31,369 bases of DNA, from the NCBI GenBank assembly GCA_049976505.1, contig JBMFIC010000014.1:1-31369 (forward strand), written 5' to 3'. The notes beneath the pieces are model-generated. The model ran no database searches. It was not told the origin of the DNA and saw nothing but the letters and a program-made list of their open reading frames with translations. Positions 14,344 through 22,313 of the stretch are shown piece after piece. Within the stretch, counting starts at the first letter, position 1. Every line of letters begins with the position of its first letter. This DNA comes from CAYFFZ01 sp049976505 (lineage in GTDB: Archaea > Thermoproteota > Nitrososphaeria > Conexivisphaerales > UBA164). Position numbers and translations under genes: made by a program.

Positions 14344-15894
14344 GGACTCCTCAAGGATGGCCGTTATCTTTTCGGGTCCGACGTCAGCTATGTAGAATCC
14401 GAGCCTTGGGCCCCTGTCTGATCCCAGGATCATCATGTAGAGCTTCCTGAAGAATTCGGCGGGTTTTATTCCGTTCGCCTTTGCAATTTCGTATATGCCG
14501 TTCTGTATGGCGTTTCCGTCCCTTTCTTTTTTTAGGAGCTCTATCAGGGCCCTAACGGCCGCCCTTTCCTGCTCGCTGAGCTCCACCTTTACTCTCTGGA
14601 CGGTTATGCGATCCTTTGCCATGTTGTAGGCCAGCTTTATCTTCTCTATCAGAAGGTCATCCACCTCCCTGTAGCCGTACGCCGCAAGCCTCTTAAGTAT
14701 GAAGTCAACATAGTTATCATCAGGAGCTACTGAGGCTAGCTGCAGCAGAAGCCTGTATGGCACGTGGACCGGCATCTTCTCCGGAACCTTCAGAAGGTTC
14801 ACATATTCGTACAGACCCCTGAGCTTCGGAGACAGCTGGTTCCTGAAGTATCCCTCCTCTAGCCTATCATACTCCTCCATGTACGTTGGAACGTCCTCCA
14901 GAGAGACCTCCCTCGCTCCCTTTATCCTCTTGTACATAAGAAGCATCAGGCTCTGCTTCGTCCCATACCTGAGCCAGGCCTGAGGCGTTATCACGTTGCC
15001 TGATGACTTTGAGAGCTTTCTGCCACCCTTGTCAAGGAACATCTCGTATCTCACGTGATATGGATGAGGATACCCTAGGATCTCGTCGGAAACCCAGTCG
15101 TTGAACTTGACTGAGTCTGCGATGTCCTTTCCGTACGCCTCAAACCTTATGTCAAGAGCCTGCCATCTTGAGGCCAGCTCGACCTTCCAGCTGAGCTTGC
15201 CCTCTCCAGCCTTTATGTCAACTTCGCCCTCGTATCCGCAGCCCGGGATCCTCTTCCCTCTTATCGTTGTGCCGGTGCATCTGAAGTGCACCGTGTCGGT
15301 CCTCGGATCGTACGAAAGCGCCTCAGTTGTGTATATCCTGCCGCACCTTGGGCACACAACGAAGTATGGAAGGACCTTAGTAAACTTCTCCTGTCCCAGG
15401 CCCTCCTTCAGCTTTTCCCCGATCTTGGAGGCGTTGGTGAGGACCTTCCTGACCTGCTCTGTCAGGAGGCCTGACTTATATGCCTGGGACCCCCTCATGT
15501 ACCTGTACTCTATGCCCACCTTGTCCAGCGCGTCTGTAAGAAGGGAGCCCATGTGAGCCCCAAAGCTGTCATGGCACCCGAATGGATCCCTTATTCTCGA
15601 CACTGGCTCTGCAAGGTGATCGTTGAGCCAGTCTGGGAAGCCCTGAGGAACCTTTCTCAGCCCATCCATGTCATCGGCAAAAGATATGAGCTCGCTCCTG
15701 TATCCAAGGTTCTCGAGGGCCATCTTAACACCGTAAGCCCTGGCTACATCAGAAAAGCTTCCCAGATGCGGTATCCCGGATGCCCCAAGCCCACTCTCTA
15801 CCCTTATGAGGCTTAGACTTCTGCCCAGCGATTTCTCCCTCTCAACTACATGATAAGCAACCTTGTCAAGCCATGTTCCTTTGCCTATTATCAC
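14332..15894 (-). CDS. lysS: Lysyl-tRNA synthetase, class I
   Basis: Charges tRNA-Lys; this is the class I enzyme (LysK) found in most archaea and a few bacteria, not the common class II form. 520 residues, usual length. HIGH-like PHLGS at about 42-46, FADDMDGLRKVP, a zinc-type CPRCGRIY...C...C site in the insertion domain, GKDIADS and HVRYEMFLDKGGRKLSKSSG with the KMSKS-like KLSKS are all present. The start codon is GTG at 15894, about 25 nt from a TATA box (15913-15926), so it is probably leaderless. It is convergent with the aldo/keto reductase. Confidence 0.96.
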   Translation of the reverse strand: MIIGKGTWLDKVAYHVVEREKSLGRSLSLIRVESGLGASGIPHLGSFSDVARAYGVKMALENLGYRSELISFADDMDGLRKVPQGFPDWLNDHLAEPVSRIRDPFGCHDSFGAHMGSLLTDALDKVGIEYRYMRGSQAYKSGLLTEQVRKVLTNASKIGEKLKEGLGQEKFTKVLPYFVVCPRCGRIYTTEALSYDPRTDTVHFRCTGTTIRGKRIPGCGYEGEVDIKAGEGKLSWKVELASRWQALDIRFEAYGKDIADSVKFNDWVSDEILGYPHPYHVRYEMFLDKGGRKLSKSSGNVITPQAWLRYGTKQSLMLLMYKRIKGAREVSLEDVPTYMEEYDRLEEGYFRNQLSPKLRGLYEYVNLLKVPEKMPVHVPYRLLLQLASVAPDDNYVDFILKRLAAYGYREVDDLLIEKIKLAYNMAKDRITVQRVKVELSEQERAAVRALIELLKKERDGNAIQNGIYEIAKANGIKPAEFFRKLYMMILGSDRGPRLGFYIADVGPEKITAILEESLRS

Positions 15895-15912
15895 GGCTAT
15901 TGGTAAATTAGA

Positions 15913-15926
15913 CTATAAATTTAAAG
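15913..15926 (-). promoter_or_regulatory. TATA box of lysS
   Basis: Reverse-strand CTTTAAATTTATAG is centred about 25 nt before the GTG at 15894. This supports the GTG as a leaderless start. Confidence 0.55.
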
Positions 15927-15945
15927 TGTTCTAAGCAGTTGACGT

Positions 15946-18159
15946 TTATCTGTAGTAGGGAACTGGAGCCTTCTCCATGGCCTTCCCTTCCCTTGACATC
16001 TTTACTCTCTTGACAGCCTCCTCAAAGTGCTGCTGCATTATGAACACCTTGTCGAGGTCCTTCTTGTAGTCGTCCACGTTCTGGTGAGACCTGAGATACT
16101 CCTGGAGCACTATTGAAATGGCGGTGTTGACTACGGCCTCCAGGTCCGCACCGCTGAAGCCCTCAGTCATGTTCGCTATCTTCTCAAGGTCCACTGCATC
16201 GCTCTCGGAGCACATTCCTGACCTGGCCTCGTTCTGCGTACAGAGCGGAACGCCCCTCGTGTGTATCTTGAGTATCTCGAGCCTTGCGGCCCTGTCGGGC
16301 ATTGGAACGTATATCAGCTTGTCAAACCTACCAGCTCTCAGCAGGGCAGGATCTATCATGTCGATCCTGTTCGTTGATGCTATGACCACGACTCCGTGCA
16401 GCGGCTGTATTCCGTCCAGCTCGGTCAGAAGCTGTGAGACCACCCTCTCGGTAACTCCGCTGTCAGAAGCATACCCTCTGATGGGAGCAAGGGCATCAAT
16501 CTCGTCGAAGAATATTATGCATGGCGCTGCCTGCCTTGCCTTCCTGAATATCTCCCTGACGGCCCTCTCCGATTCGCCCACCCACTTGCTCAGTAGCTCG
16601 GGTCCCCTGACGCTAATGAAGTTGGCCTCGCTCTCCGTGGCTACTGCCTTTGCAAGCATGGTTTTTCCGGTTCCCGGAGGTCCGTAGAGAAGTATTCCCT
16701 TGGGTATCTTGTAGTTCAAACGCTTGTAGACCTCTGGGAACTTCAGAGGCCACTCAACGGCCTCCCTGAGCTCAGTCTTGACGTCCTCCAGCCCTCCTAT
16801 GTCGGACCACTTGACGTCTGGCGTCTCGAGGTAGACCTCCCTCATAGCTGATGGAGTTATCTCCTTGAGGGCGTCGAGGAAGTCCTGCATGGTTACCTTT
16901 ATCTCGTTCAGGACCTCGGCCGGTATTCTCTCCTCCTCAAGGTTTATCTTTGGAAGAACCCTCTTCAGGGCCTTCATCGCCGCCTCCTTTGCCAGGTATT
17001 CAAGATCGGCCCCGACGAAGCCGTGCGTCTGGGCCGCTATCTTCTCGAGGTCAACGTCCTCCGCCAGCGGCATGTTCCTTGTGTGTATCTGAAGTATCTC
17101 CAGTCTTCCCTGCTTGTCCGGCACCTTCAGCTCTATCTCCCTGTCGAACCTTCCTGGCCTTCTTAGGGCTGGATCAATGGCGTTTGGCCTGTTTGTGGCG
17201 CCTATTACGATCACCTTACCCCTTGCCTCCAGGCCATCCATCAGGGTGAGCAGCTGTGAAACTACCCTCCTCTCAACCTCCCCTGTTACCTCATCCCTCT
17301 TAGGGGCTATTGCATCGATTTCATCTATGAATATTATCGATGGAGCCTTTTCCTTTGCCTCCTGGAACTTCTCCCTTAGCCTTGCCTCTGACTCCCCGTA
17401 GAACTTGCTCATGATCTCGGGGCCAGATATGTGGATGAACGTTGCGTTGGTCTCGTTGGCAACCGCCTTGGCGAGCAGGGTCTTTCCTGTGCCTGGAGGG
17501 CCATACAGAAGAACGCCCTTCGGAGGCTCAATGCCGAGCCTCTCGAAGAGCTCGGGGTGTCTTAGCGGGAGCTCAACCATCTCCCTGATCTTCTGGATCT
17601 CCTCCTTCAGCCCTCCTATATCTTCATAAGTCACGCGAGGAACTCCCTTCAGCACCTGTCCCCTTCCGGTTCTCTCAATTATCGTCTTCTGATTGATTAT
17701 CACGGCCTCCGCGTTTGCAGGGGAAGTCTGAACCACGTTGAATGTTATCCTTCCGCCAAAGTAGGGGACTATGATGTTGTCGCCCTTCACCACCGGCAGC
17801 CCTTCAAGGGCATCCGTTATGTACCTCTCGTCTATGTACGGAACCTCCTCCATCGGCGATATAACTATCCTCTCGGCCGGAACCGCCTTCACCTTTCTTA
17901 TGGTTACGTTGTCGCCTATCGCTACCCCTGCGTTCGACCTGATGAGCCCGTCTATCCTTATTATGCCCCTGCCCTCATCCGTAGGATAAAGCGGGAGAAC
18001 CTTCGCAACGGTCCTTCTTTTGCCCTTTATTTCGATCACGTCGCCGCTCTGAAGGTTAAGCATGTCCATAACTTCATAATCAATCCTCGCAACCCCCCTT
18101 CCAACGTCCCTCGTATAAGCCTCCATCACCTTAAGGGTAACGGTGTTAGTCTCAGACAT
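15946..18159 (-). CDS. cdc48: Cdc48/VAT (p97-type) AAA+ ATPase
   Basis: Hexameric unfoldase working with the proteasome and in protein quality control, 737 residues. The N-domain occupies about 1-180 (double-psi barrel start EAYTRDVGRGVARIDYEVM). The D1 AAA domain has Walker A GPPGTGKT at 220-227 and Walker B IIFIDEIDA near 275-283. The D2 domain has Walker A at 493-500 and Walker B IIFFDEIDALAP near 548-559. Both arginine-finger regions are present. The last three residues, YYR, fit the hydrophobic-Tyr-X motif used to dock on 20S proteasomes. An insertion of about 13 residues with two cysteines (C640, C650) lies in the D2 domain where D1 reads only PLAEDVDLEK. It has its own promoter, with a TATA box at 18191-18200. 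Confidence 0.97.
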   Translation of the reverse strand: MSETNTVTLKVMEAYTRDVGRGVARIDYEVMDMLNLQSGDVIEIKGKRRTVAKVLPLYPTDEGRGIIRIDGLIRSNAGVAIGDNVTIRKVKAVPAERIVISPMEEVPYIDERYITDALEGLPVVKGDNIIVPYFGGRITFNVVQTSPANAEAVIINQKTIIERTGRGQVLKGVPRVTYEDIGGLKEEIQKIREMVELPLRHPELFERLGIEPPKGVLLYGPPGTGKTLLAKAVANETNATFIHISGPEIMSKFYGESEARLREKFQEAKEKAPSIIFIDEIDAIAPKRDEVTGEVERRVVSQLLTLMDGLEARGKVIVIGATNRPNAIDPALRRPGRFDREIELKVPDKQGRLEILQIHTRNMPLAEDVDLEKIAAQTHGFVGADLEYLAKEAAMKALKRVLPKINLEEERIPAEVLNEIKVTMQDFLDALKEITPSAMREVYLETPDVKWSDIGGLEDVKTELREAVEWPLKFPEVYKRLNYKIPKGILLYGPPGTGKTMLAKAVATESEANFISVRGPELLSKWVGESERAVREIFRKARQAAPCIIFFDEIDALAPIRGYASDSGVTERVVSQLLTELDGIQPLHGVVVIASTNRIDMIDPALLRAGRFDKLIYVPMPDRAARLEILKIHTRGVPLCTQNEARSGMCSESDAVDLEKIANMTEGFSGADLEAVVNTAISIVLQEYLRSHQNVDDYKKDLDKVFIMQQHFEEAVKRVKMSREGKAMEKAPVPYYR

Positions 18160-18190
18160 TAACCATCATGATAATTACACCTTGGAAATG

Positions 18191-18203
18191 CTTTTATATT
18201 TTT
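18191..18203 (-). promoter_or_regulatory. TATA box of cdc48
   Basis: Reverse-strand AAAAATATAAAAG lies about 37 nt before the ATG at 18159, leaving a leader of about 10 nt. It has the best-formed purine-rich BRE-like flank in this window (CGGAAAAATATAAAAG). Confidence 0.5.
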
Positions 18204-18249
18204 CCGAAATAATTTTGGGGCCCTAGCGGCTTTTGTGAAATACGGACCG

Positions 18250-18963
18250 CTATACCTTTATCCTGAGCAGAGCGTCAAAGGCTATTCCAGCGGCCCTGTC
18301 AAGGTATTGCTTGAGGGCGGAAGCTGGAAGGAGCTCAGTCTCCCTCACGAGGTTGTTGCTGACCATGAAAAGAGCGCCAGCCCTGAAGCCCCTCATGTTA
18401 GCTATCCCAAGAAGAGTGTACGCCTCCATCTCAACGCCTACGTACCCGAGCCTTCTGAGGCTTTCAACAAAGTCCCTTCCCTCAGCATAAAAGGCGTCAT
18501 CCGAGTAAACAGGTCCGAGGTAGGCCTTAACTCCCCTGGCCTGGGCCTCGTCGACCAGGGCCTTCAGGACATCATAGGATGGGGATGCTGGCACTGGCAG
18601 GTACTTTGAATACTGTGAAAGCGTGCTGCCATGAGGCCCAAATGCTCCTGTGGCTATTATTATGTCGCCGTAGTTCATCTCAGGTATAAGTCCGCCAGCT
18701 GTTCCAAACCTGACCATGACCCTTGCGCCAAGCGAGTGCAGCTCCTCGGCAACTATCGCGATTGATGGCCCGCCTATGCCGTGGCAGGCTACTGTGATCC
18801 TCTCTCCCCTGTAGGTGCCCGTGTACGTGAGAAAGCCCCTGTTCTCATTCACCAGCCTTGGAGATTCAAGCATCTCAGAGAGCATCCTGACTCTGTCGGG
18901 ATCCCCCGCGAGCAGGACCCTTTCGGCCACGTCCCCCTTCTCCGCTTTAATGTGAAGAGGCAT
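18250..18963 (-). CDS. 5'-methylthioadenosine/purine nucleoside phosphorylase (PNP_UDP_1 family)
   Basis: Cleaves nucleosides with phosphate to free base and (methylthio)ribose-1-phosphate. 237 residues. The start PLHIKAEKGDVAERVLLAGDPDR, then NENRGFLTYTG, HGIGGPSIAIV, RFGTAGG, DAFYAEG and VGVEMEAYTL closely follow the hexameric Sulfolobus MTA phosphorylase. GDP-R, the phosphate-site R in RFGT, and the ribose-binding E-M-E are conserved. The related uridine phosphorylases share this fold, so the base preference is inferred. A TATA box (18985-18994) is centred 26 nt before the ATG. It probably works with the adenosine deaminase at the left edge in purine salvage. Confidence 0.9.
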   Translation of the reverse strand: MPLHIKAEKGDVAERVLLAGDPDRVRMLSEMLESPRLVNENRGFLTYTGTYRGERITVACHGIGGPSIAIVAEELHSLGARVMVRFGTAGGLIPEMNYGDIIIATGAFGPHGSTLSQYSKYLPVPASPSYDVLKALVDEAQARGVKAYLGPVYSDDAFYAEGRDFVESLRRLGYVGVEMEAYTLLGIANMRGFRAGALFMVSNNLVRETELLPASALKQYLDRAAGIAFDALLRIKV

Positions 18964-18984
18964 ACGATAAATACCGGGCTCCTA

Positions 18985-18994
18985 CATTATAATG
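18985..18994 (-). promoter_or_regulatory. TATA box of the nucleoside phosphorylase gene
   Basis: The palindromic string CATTATAATG is centred 26 nt before the ATG at 18963, the spacing of a leaderless archaeal promoter. Confidence 0.5.
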
Positions 18995-19018
18995 CTTTCC
19001 TGAACGACGGCTGACGAT

Positions 19019-19030
19019 CACGTTAACGTG
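19019..19030. repeat. Perfect 12-bp palindrome, possible operator
   Basis: CACGTTAACGTG lies between the divergent nucleoside phosphorylase and ferritin-like genes. It is about 20 nt upstream of the TATA box of the latter and 25 nt from that of the former. It is not part of a coding region. A dimeric regulator could bind it; none is identified. Confidence 0.5.
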
Positions 19031-19050
19031 CTGCCTCTGCAAAACAAACG

Positions 19051-19060
19051 ATTAAATAAG
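19051..19060 (+). promoter_or_regulatory. TATA box of the ferritin-like/tpiA pair
   Basis: ATTAAATAAG is centred 25 nt before the ATG at 19080. No separate promoter is visible before tpiA, so it probably drives both genes. Confidence 0.5.
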
Positions 19061-19079
19061 CGAACGAGCAACATTAATT

Positions 19080-19364
19080 ATGCCAAGGTATGAGGACATC
19101 AATCATATAGATAAAAGGGTTGCCGATCTGAGCAGGGCGAGGCAGTCGCTCATCGAGGAGCTGGAGGCCATCATGTTCTACGATGAGAGGATAAGCGCAA
19201 CTGACGATCCAACTCTTAAGGAGGTCCTAAAGCACAACAGGGATGATGAGAAGGAACACGCCGCTCTGCTGATAGAGTGGCTCAGGAGGAACGACCCAGA
19301 GTTTGAGAAGGAGCTCAAGGAGAAGCTCTTCTCATCGAAGCCCTTCAGCGAGCTAGGAGACTGA
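19080..19364 (+). CDS. Encapsulated ferritin-like protein (EncFtn type)
   Basis: 94 residues, about half of a classical ferritin, as expected for EncFtn, which makes its iron site between two subunits. The core LIEELEAIMFYDERISATDD followed by HNRDDEKEHAALLIEWLRR carries E27, Y34, E57 and H60. These have the same spacing as the E32/Y39/E62/H65 ferroxidase residues of the Rhodospirillum rubrum protein; the tryptophan next to that tyrosine is F33 here. EncFtn oxidises Fe(II) and is normally enclosed by an encapsulin shell. No shell gene lies in the window, and the short tail KPFSELGD does not clearly match a cargo peptide. tpiA starts one base after its stop, so they are co-transcribed. Confidence 0.85.
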   Translation: MPRYEDINHIDKRVADLSRARQSLIEELEAIMFYDERISATDDPTLKEVLKHNRDDEKEHAALLIEWLRRNDPEFEKELKEKLFSSKPFSELGD

Positions 19365-19365
19365 G

Positions 19366-20037
19366 ATGAGCGACAGAAGGGTATTCCTTCTGAACTACAA
19401 GGCTTACTCTAACAGCTACGGGCCCAGGGCCATGGAGCTTGCAAGGAGCGTTGACAGCCTAGGAAAAAAGTACGGAGTAGAGGTCATAATTGCCGTCCCG
19501 GCAACAATGATAAGCAGGATTTCAAGCGAGGTCAGCTGGGCAAAGGTCTACGCACAGCACGTGGACCCGGTTGATGAGGGTGCCTACACCGGTCACATCA
19601 CGGTTCAGATGATAAAGGAAGCCGGGGCTGTCGGGAGCATGCTTAACCACAGCGAAAAGAGGATCAGAATGGATGAGCTGGCGGAGGCCATACTGAGGCT
19701 AAGGTCTGAAGGGCTTGAAAGCGTGGCCTGCGTGGACAGGCACGAGCTCGTGGCTCCTGCTGCGCTTCTGTCGCCAACTTACGTTCTGGTTGAGCCTCCC
19801 GAGCTAATCGGCACGGGGATATCTGTTTCAAGGGCAAAGCCAGAGGTGATAACCAGATCCGTCGAGGCTATAAAGAAGGCTGGAGGAAGGCTTCTCGTCG
19901 GCGCGGGCATAAGCTTCTACGAGGACGCTAGGAAGTCGATAGAGCTTGGAGCAGATGGGGTAGGGCTCGCGAGCGCTGTCATGAAGGCCCCTGATCCTGC
20001 CGCCAAGGCTGAGGAAATAATCAGGGGCCTTGTTTAG
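19366..20037 (+). CDS. tpiA: Triosephosphate isomerase, archaeal type
   Basis: Interconverts dihydroxyacetone phosphate and glyceraldehyde 3-phosphate in glycolysis/gluconeogenesis. 223 residues, the short tetrameric archaeal form. Catalytic residues are N10 and K12 (LLNYKAY), H95 (LNHSEKR) and E143 in the flexible-loop start VEPPELIGTG. The phosphate-binding end GAGIS and GADGVGLASA is present. It follows the ferritin-like gene with a one-base gap (TGAGATG) and no promoter of its own. Confidence 0.97.
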   Translation: MSDRRVFLLNYKAYSNSYGPRAMELARSVDSLGKKYGVEVIIAVPATMISRISSEVSWAKVYAQHVDPVDEGAYTGHITVQMIKEAGAVGSMLNHSEKRIRMDELAEAILRLRSEGLESVACVDRHELVAPAALLSPTYVLVEPPELIGTGISVSRAKPEVITRSVEAIKKAGGRLLVGAGISFYEDARKSIELGADGVGLASAVMKAPDPAAKAEEIIRGLV

Positions 20038-20097
20038 CAATTGCAATAAATTTTTTAAGCTGCTTGGCGTTAAGTTACTAATCCTCCAAAGTGACTG

Positions 20098-21726
20098 ATG
20101 ATGAAGAGGAACTGGAGCTCCCTGATTCATAATGGAATATACGTTCCAGAGCCGTACAAGGCCAAGGGGATACCCCTTATAGTAAACGGCAGGAAGTACT
20201 CCCTCAGCTATGAAGCGGAGCTCATGGCGCTCCACTTTGCCGCCAAGATGGACAAGTACATCAACGACGACGTGTTCGTGAAGAACTTTGAGAAGGACTT
20301 CAAGAAGAGGCTCCCGCCGGAGCTAAGGGCCTACAGCGTGAGGGAGATGGACTTCTCTGAGTTCAAGAAGGAGCTGGAGAGGGAAAAGCTTGAGAAGAAG
20401 AACATGAGCAAGGAGGAGAAGCAGAAGGAGAGGAGGGAGAAGGAGAGGCTGAAGAGAATGTACAGCTTCGCAATACTTGACGGAAAGAAGGTCCAGCTCT
20501 CGGCCTGGAGGGTTGAAAGCGCGGGTATATTCATAGGAAGGGGGAACCATCCTCTGAGGGGCAGGTGGAAGCCCCAGGTCACGCAGAGCGACATAGTGCT
20601 TAACCTGAGCAAGGACGCCCCAGTTCCTCCCGGCAGGTGGAAGGCCATCGTCCACAGGCCGGACGTCCTCTGGGTTGCCTACTGGAAGGACAAGCTCAAC
20701 GGAAAGGAGAAGTACGTGTGGTTCCACGAATCCGTGCACCTGATGCAGGAGAGAAACAAGAACAAGTACGACACCGCGCTGTATCTTGGCAGGAAGATAG
20801 CTAGAATCAGAAAGCTCATCATGGCAGGAATGAGGTCGAGAAACATAAGGACAAGGAAGATAGCCACGGTTGCCTACCTGATCGACACCCTATGCATGAG
20901 GGTTGGTGATGAGAAGGACAAGGATGAAGCGGACACTGTTGGAGCGACCACGCTGAGGGTGGAGCACGTGATCATAGAGAACAACGAGGTCAGGTTCAGG
21001 TTCCTGGGGAAGGACAGCGTCCTGTGGGAGAAGAAGATCACGAACCCGCCCCCGGAGTTCCTTAGAAACCTGAAGTATTTCATAGAACACTCCAAAACGG
21101 GACAGATATTTGAGGGGATCAGCTCGAGGGCAGTAAACAGGTTCCTGAGCAAGGCCGTGCCAGGCCTCACCGCCAAGGTGTTCAGGACGTATCACGGGAC
21201 CCTTACGTTTTACTCATATCTCAACAACGTCATAGACAGCATCGAGGATGAGGAGGACGCACTATTCCACGTGAAGGTTGCAAACCTGATGGCCGCCATA
21301 AGGCTCAACCACAAGAGGACGCCTCCGGCAAACTTCAACGAATCACTTCAGAAGAAGATATTCCAGCTCTATCAGCACTTGACGAGGCCAAAGAAGAAGG
21401 TCAACGACAGCTACCTCAAGAAGGCGAGAAAGCTCGAGGTTCAGATAAGCCTTCAGAAGCTGATAAGAGACTACAACCTCAACACGTCGCTCAAAAACTA
21501 TATAGATCCCAGGGTTGTTATAGCATGGTCCAGAAAGGTCAACATGCCCACCGAAAGGGTGTACAGCGCATCGCTGAGGAGGAAGTTCAAGTGGGCCAAC
21601 AAGGCAAAGCTCGGATGGGAGGCGCTTCAGAGGTTCCTCGAGCACTACGAGCCTCCTGAGCAGGATATTAAGGAGATACTCCTGAGCGTCGCCAGAAAGC
21701 AGAAGCTGACCTCCTCCCCACACTGA
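20098..21726 (+). CDS. DNA topoisomerase IB, eukaryote/thaumarchaeal type
   Basis: Relaxes supercoils by cutting one strand through a 3'-phosphotyrosine. 542 residues. The catalytic set of human Top1 is recognisable: R268 (LCMRVGDEKD, human R488), K305 (FLGKDS, K532), R363 (VFRTYHG, R590), H405 (RLNHKR, H632) and Y468 in NYIDPR (Y723, human NYLDPR). A lysine-rich charged stretch lies near 100-120 (KEELEREKLEKKNMSKEEK-like), and the core opens with WSSLIHNGIYVPEPYK, like the eukaryotic core domain. The long acidic N-terminus and most of the linker of the human enzyme are absent. Among archaea this enzyme is reported from Thaumarchaeota and relatives, which guides the lineage call. Start: ATG at 20098, a second ATG follows at once. 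Confidence 0.95.
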   Translation: MMKRNWSSLIHNGIYVPEPYKAKGIPLIVNGRKYSLSYEAELMALHFAAKMDKYINDDVFVKNFEKDFKKRLPPELRAYSVREMDFSEFKKELEREKLEKKNMSKEEKQKERREKERLKRMYSFAILDGKKVQLSAWRVESAGIFIGRGNHPLRGRWKPQVTQSDIVLNLSKDAPVPPGRWKAIVHRPDVLWVAYWKDKLNGKEKYVWFHESVHLMQERNKNKYDTALYLGRKIARIRKLIMAGMRSRNIRTRKIATVAYLIDTLCMRVGDEKDKDEADTVGATTLRVEHVIIENNEVRFRFLGKDSVLWEKKITNPPPEFLRNLKYFIEHSKTGQIFEGISSRAVNRFLSKAVPGLTAKVFRTYHGTLTFYSYLNNVIDSIEDEEDALFHVKVANLMAAIRLNHKRTPPANFNESLQKKIFQLYQHLTRPKKKVNDSYLKKARKLEVQISLQKLIRDYNLNTSLKNYIDPRVVIAWSRKVNMPTERVYSASLRRKFKWANKAKLGWEALQRFLEHYEPPEQDIKEILLSVARKQKLTSSPH

Positions 21727-21767
21727 AGGGAGAGAGCTCAACGATCAAGCCCTGGGCGGATCCTAAA

Positions 21768-21775
21768 CTTATAAG
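21768..21775 (+). promoter_or_regulatory. TATA box of the hypothetical gene at 21799
   Basis: CTTATAAG is centred 28 nt before the ATG at 21799. It is also a perfect 8-bp palindrome. Confidence 0.45.
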
Positions 21776-21798
21776 TTGGGCAATTTAAATTATCATGC

Positions 21799-22233
21799 AT
21801 GGAACAGGAGGAGCTTAACGTTGAGGAGCACGTAGTAAGAATAAAGAGGATGGGTTTCAAGGTCTTCTATGGAGGCGTGCCCCATGATGGGTGCACGGTT
21901 GTGTACTGGGACGGCGAGCAGGGGGATCTGGACGATTTCGCTAATGTGGCCGCCGAGCTGGGAATAAAGCTGATGGTGGTGGATCCTTTCACCCTCACGG
22001 ACGAGTACATCTCGAGCTTCATGATTAACCCAGAGGGCCTGGACAAGGACACGCAGAAGACAGTTGAATCGATCAACCAGAGCCTGAATTCGTTCAGGGC
22101 ATACGTGGGCAAAGTAGGCATGATCTCCTTTGCGTTCCACTACAACGGCGTCTTCTACGTCTACACAGTGGCAACAAGGTGGGCGCTGGAGCTCTCCGAT
22201 CTCATAACTAAGATACGCAGCATCACGGGCTGA
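21799..22233 (+). CDS. Hypothetical protein, 144 residues
   Basis: I do not recognise this family. The protein is acidic, soluble and has no signal peptide or membrane helix. Alternating hydrophobic strands (FKVFYGGV, CTVVYWDG, IKLMVVDPF) come first, then a helical middle (KDTQKTVESINQSLNSF), and then VGMISFAFHYNGVFYVYTV, which looks like a beta-hairpin. The arrangement suggests a small alpha/beta protein. It has its own TATA box at the usual distance, so it is probably a real single gene. The reverse strand also holds a long open frame here, but it has no promoter and a poor composition. Confidence 0.7.
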   Translation: MEQEELNVEEHVVRIKRMGFKVFYGGVPHDGCTVVYWDGEQGDLDDFANVAAELGIKLMVVDPFTLTDEYISSFMINPEGLDKDTQKTVESINQSLNSFRAYVGKVGMISFAFHYNGVFYVYTVATRWALELSDLITKIRSITG

Positions 22234-22313
22234 GCCTTTAGAACGCTCAGCGTACAAATTTCAGATAACACATAAATTTTTCACATCATAATTCAGCCAA
22301 AAGCGGATCGGCC

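Noticed and set aside
20323..21741. Several long reverse-strand open frames inside topoisomerase IB
   Set aside because: They are antisense shadows of a well-conserved gene, with leucine- and proline-rich low-complexity translations.
21793..22257. 154-codon open frame on the reverse strand opposite the hypothetical gene at 21799
   Set aside because: It mirrors the forward gene almost exactly, is rich in histidine, cysteine and tyrosine as antisense frames often are, and has no promoter. The forward frame has a TATA box at 28 nt.
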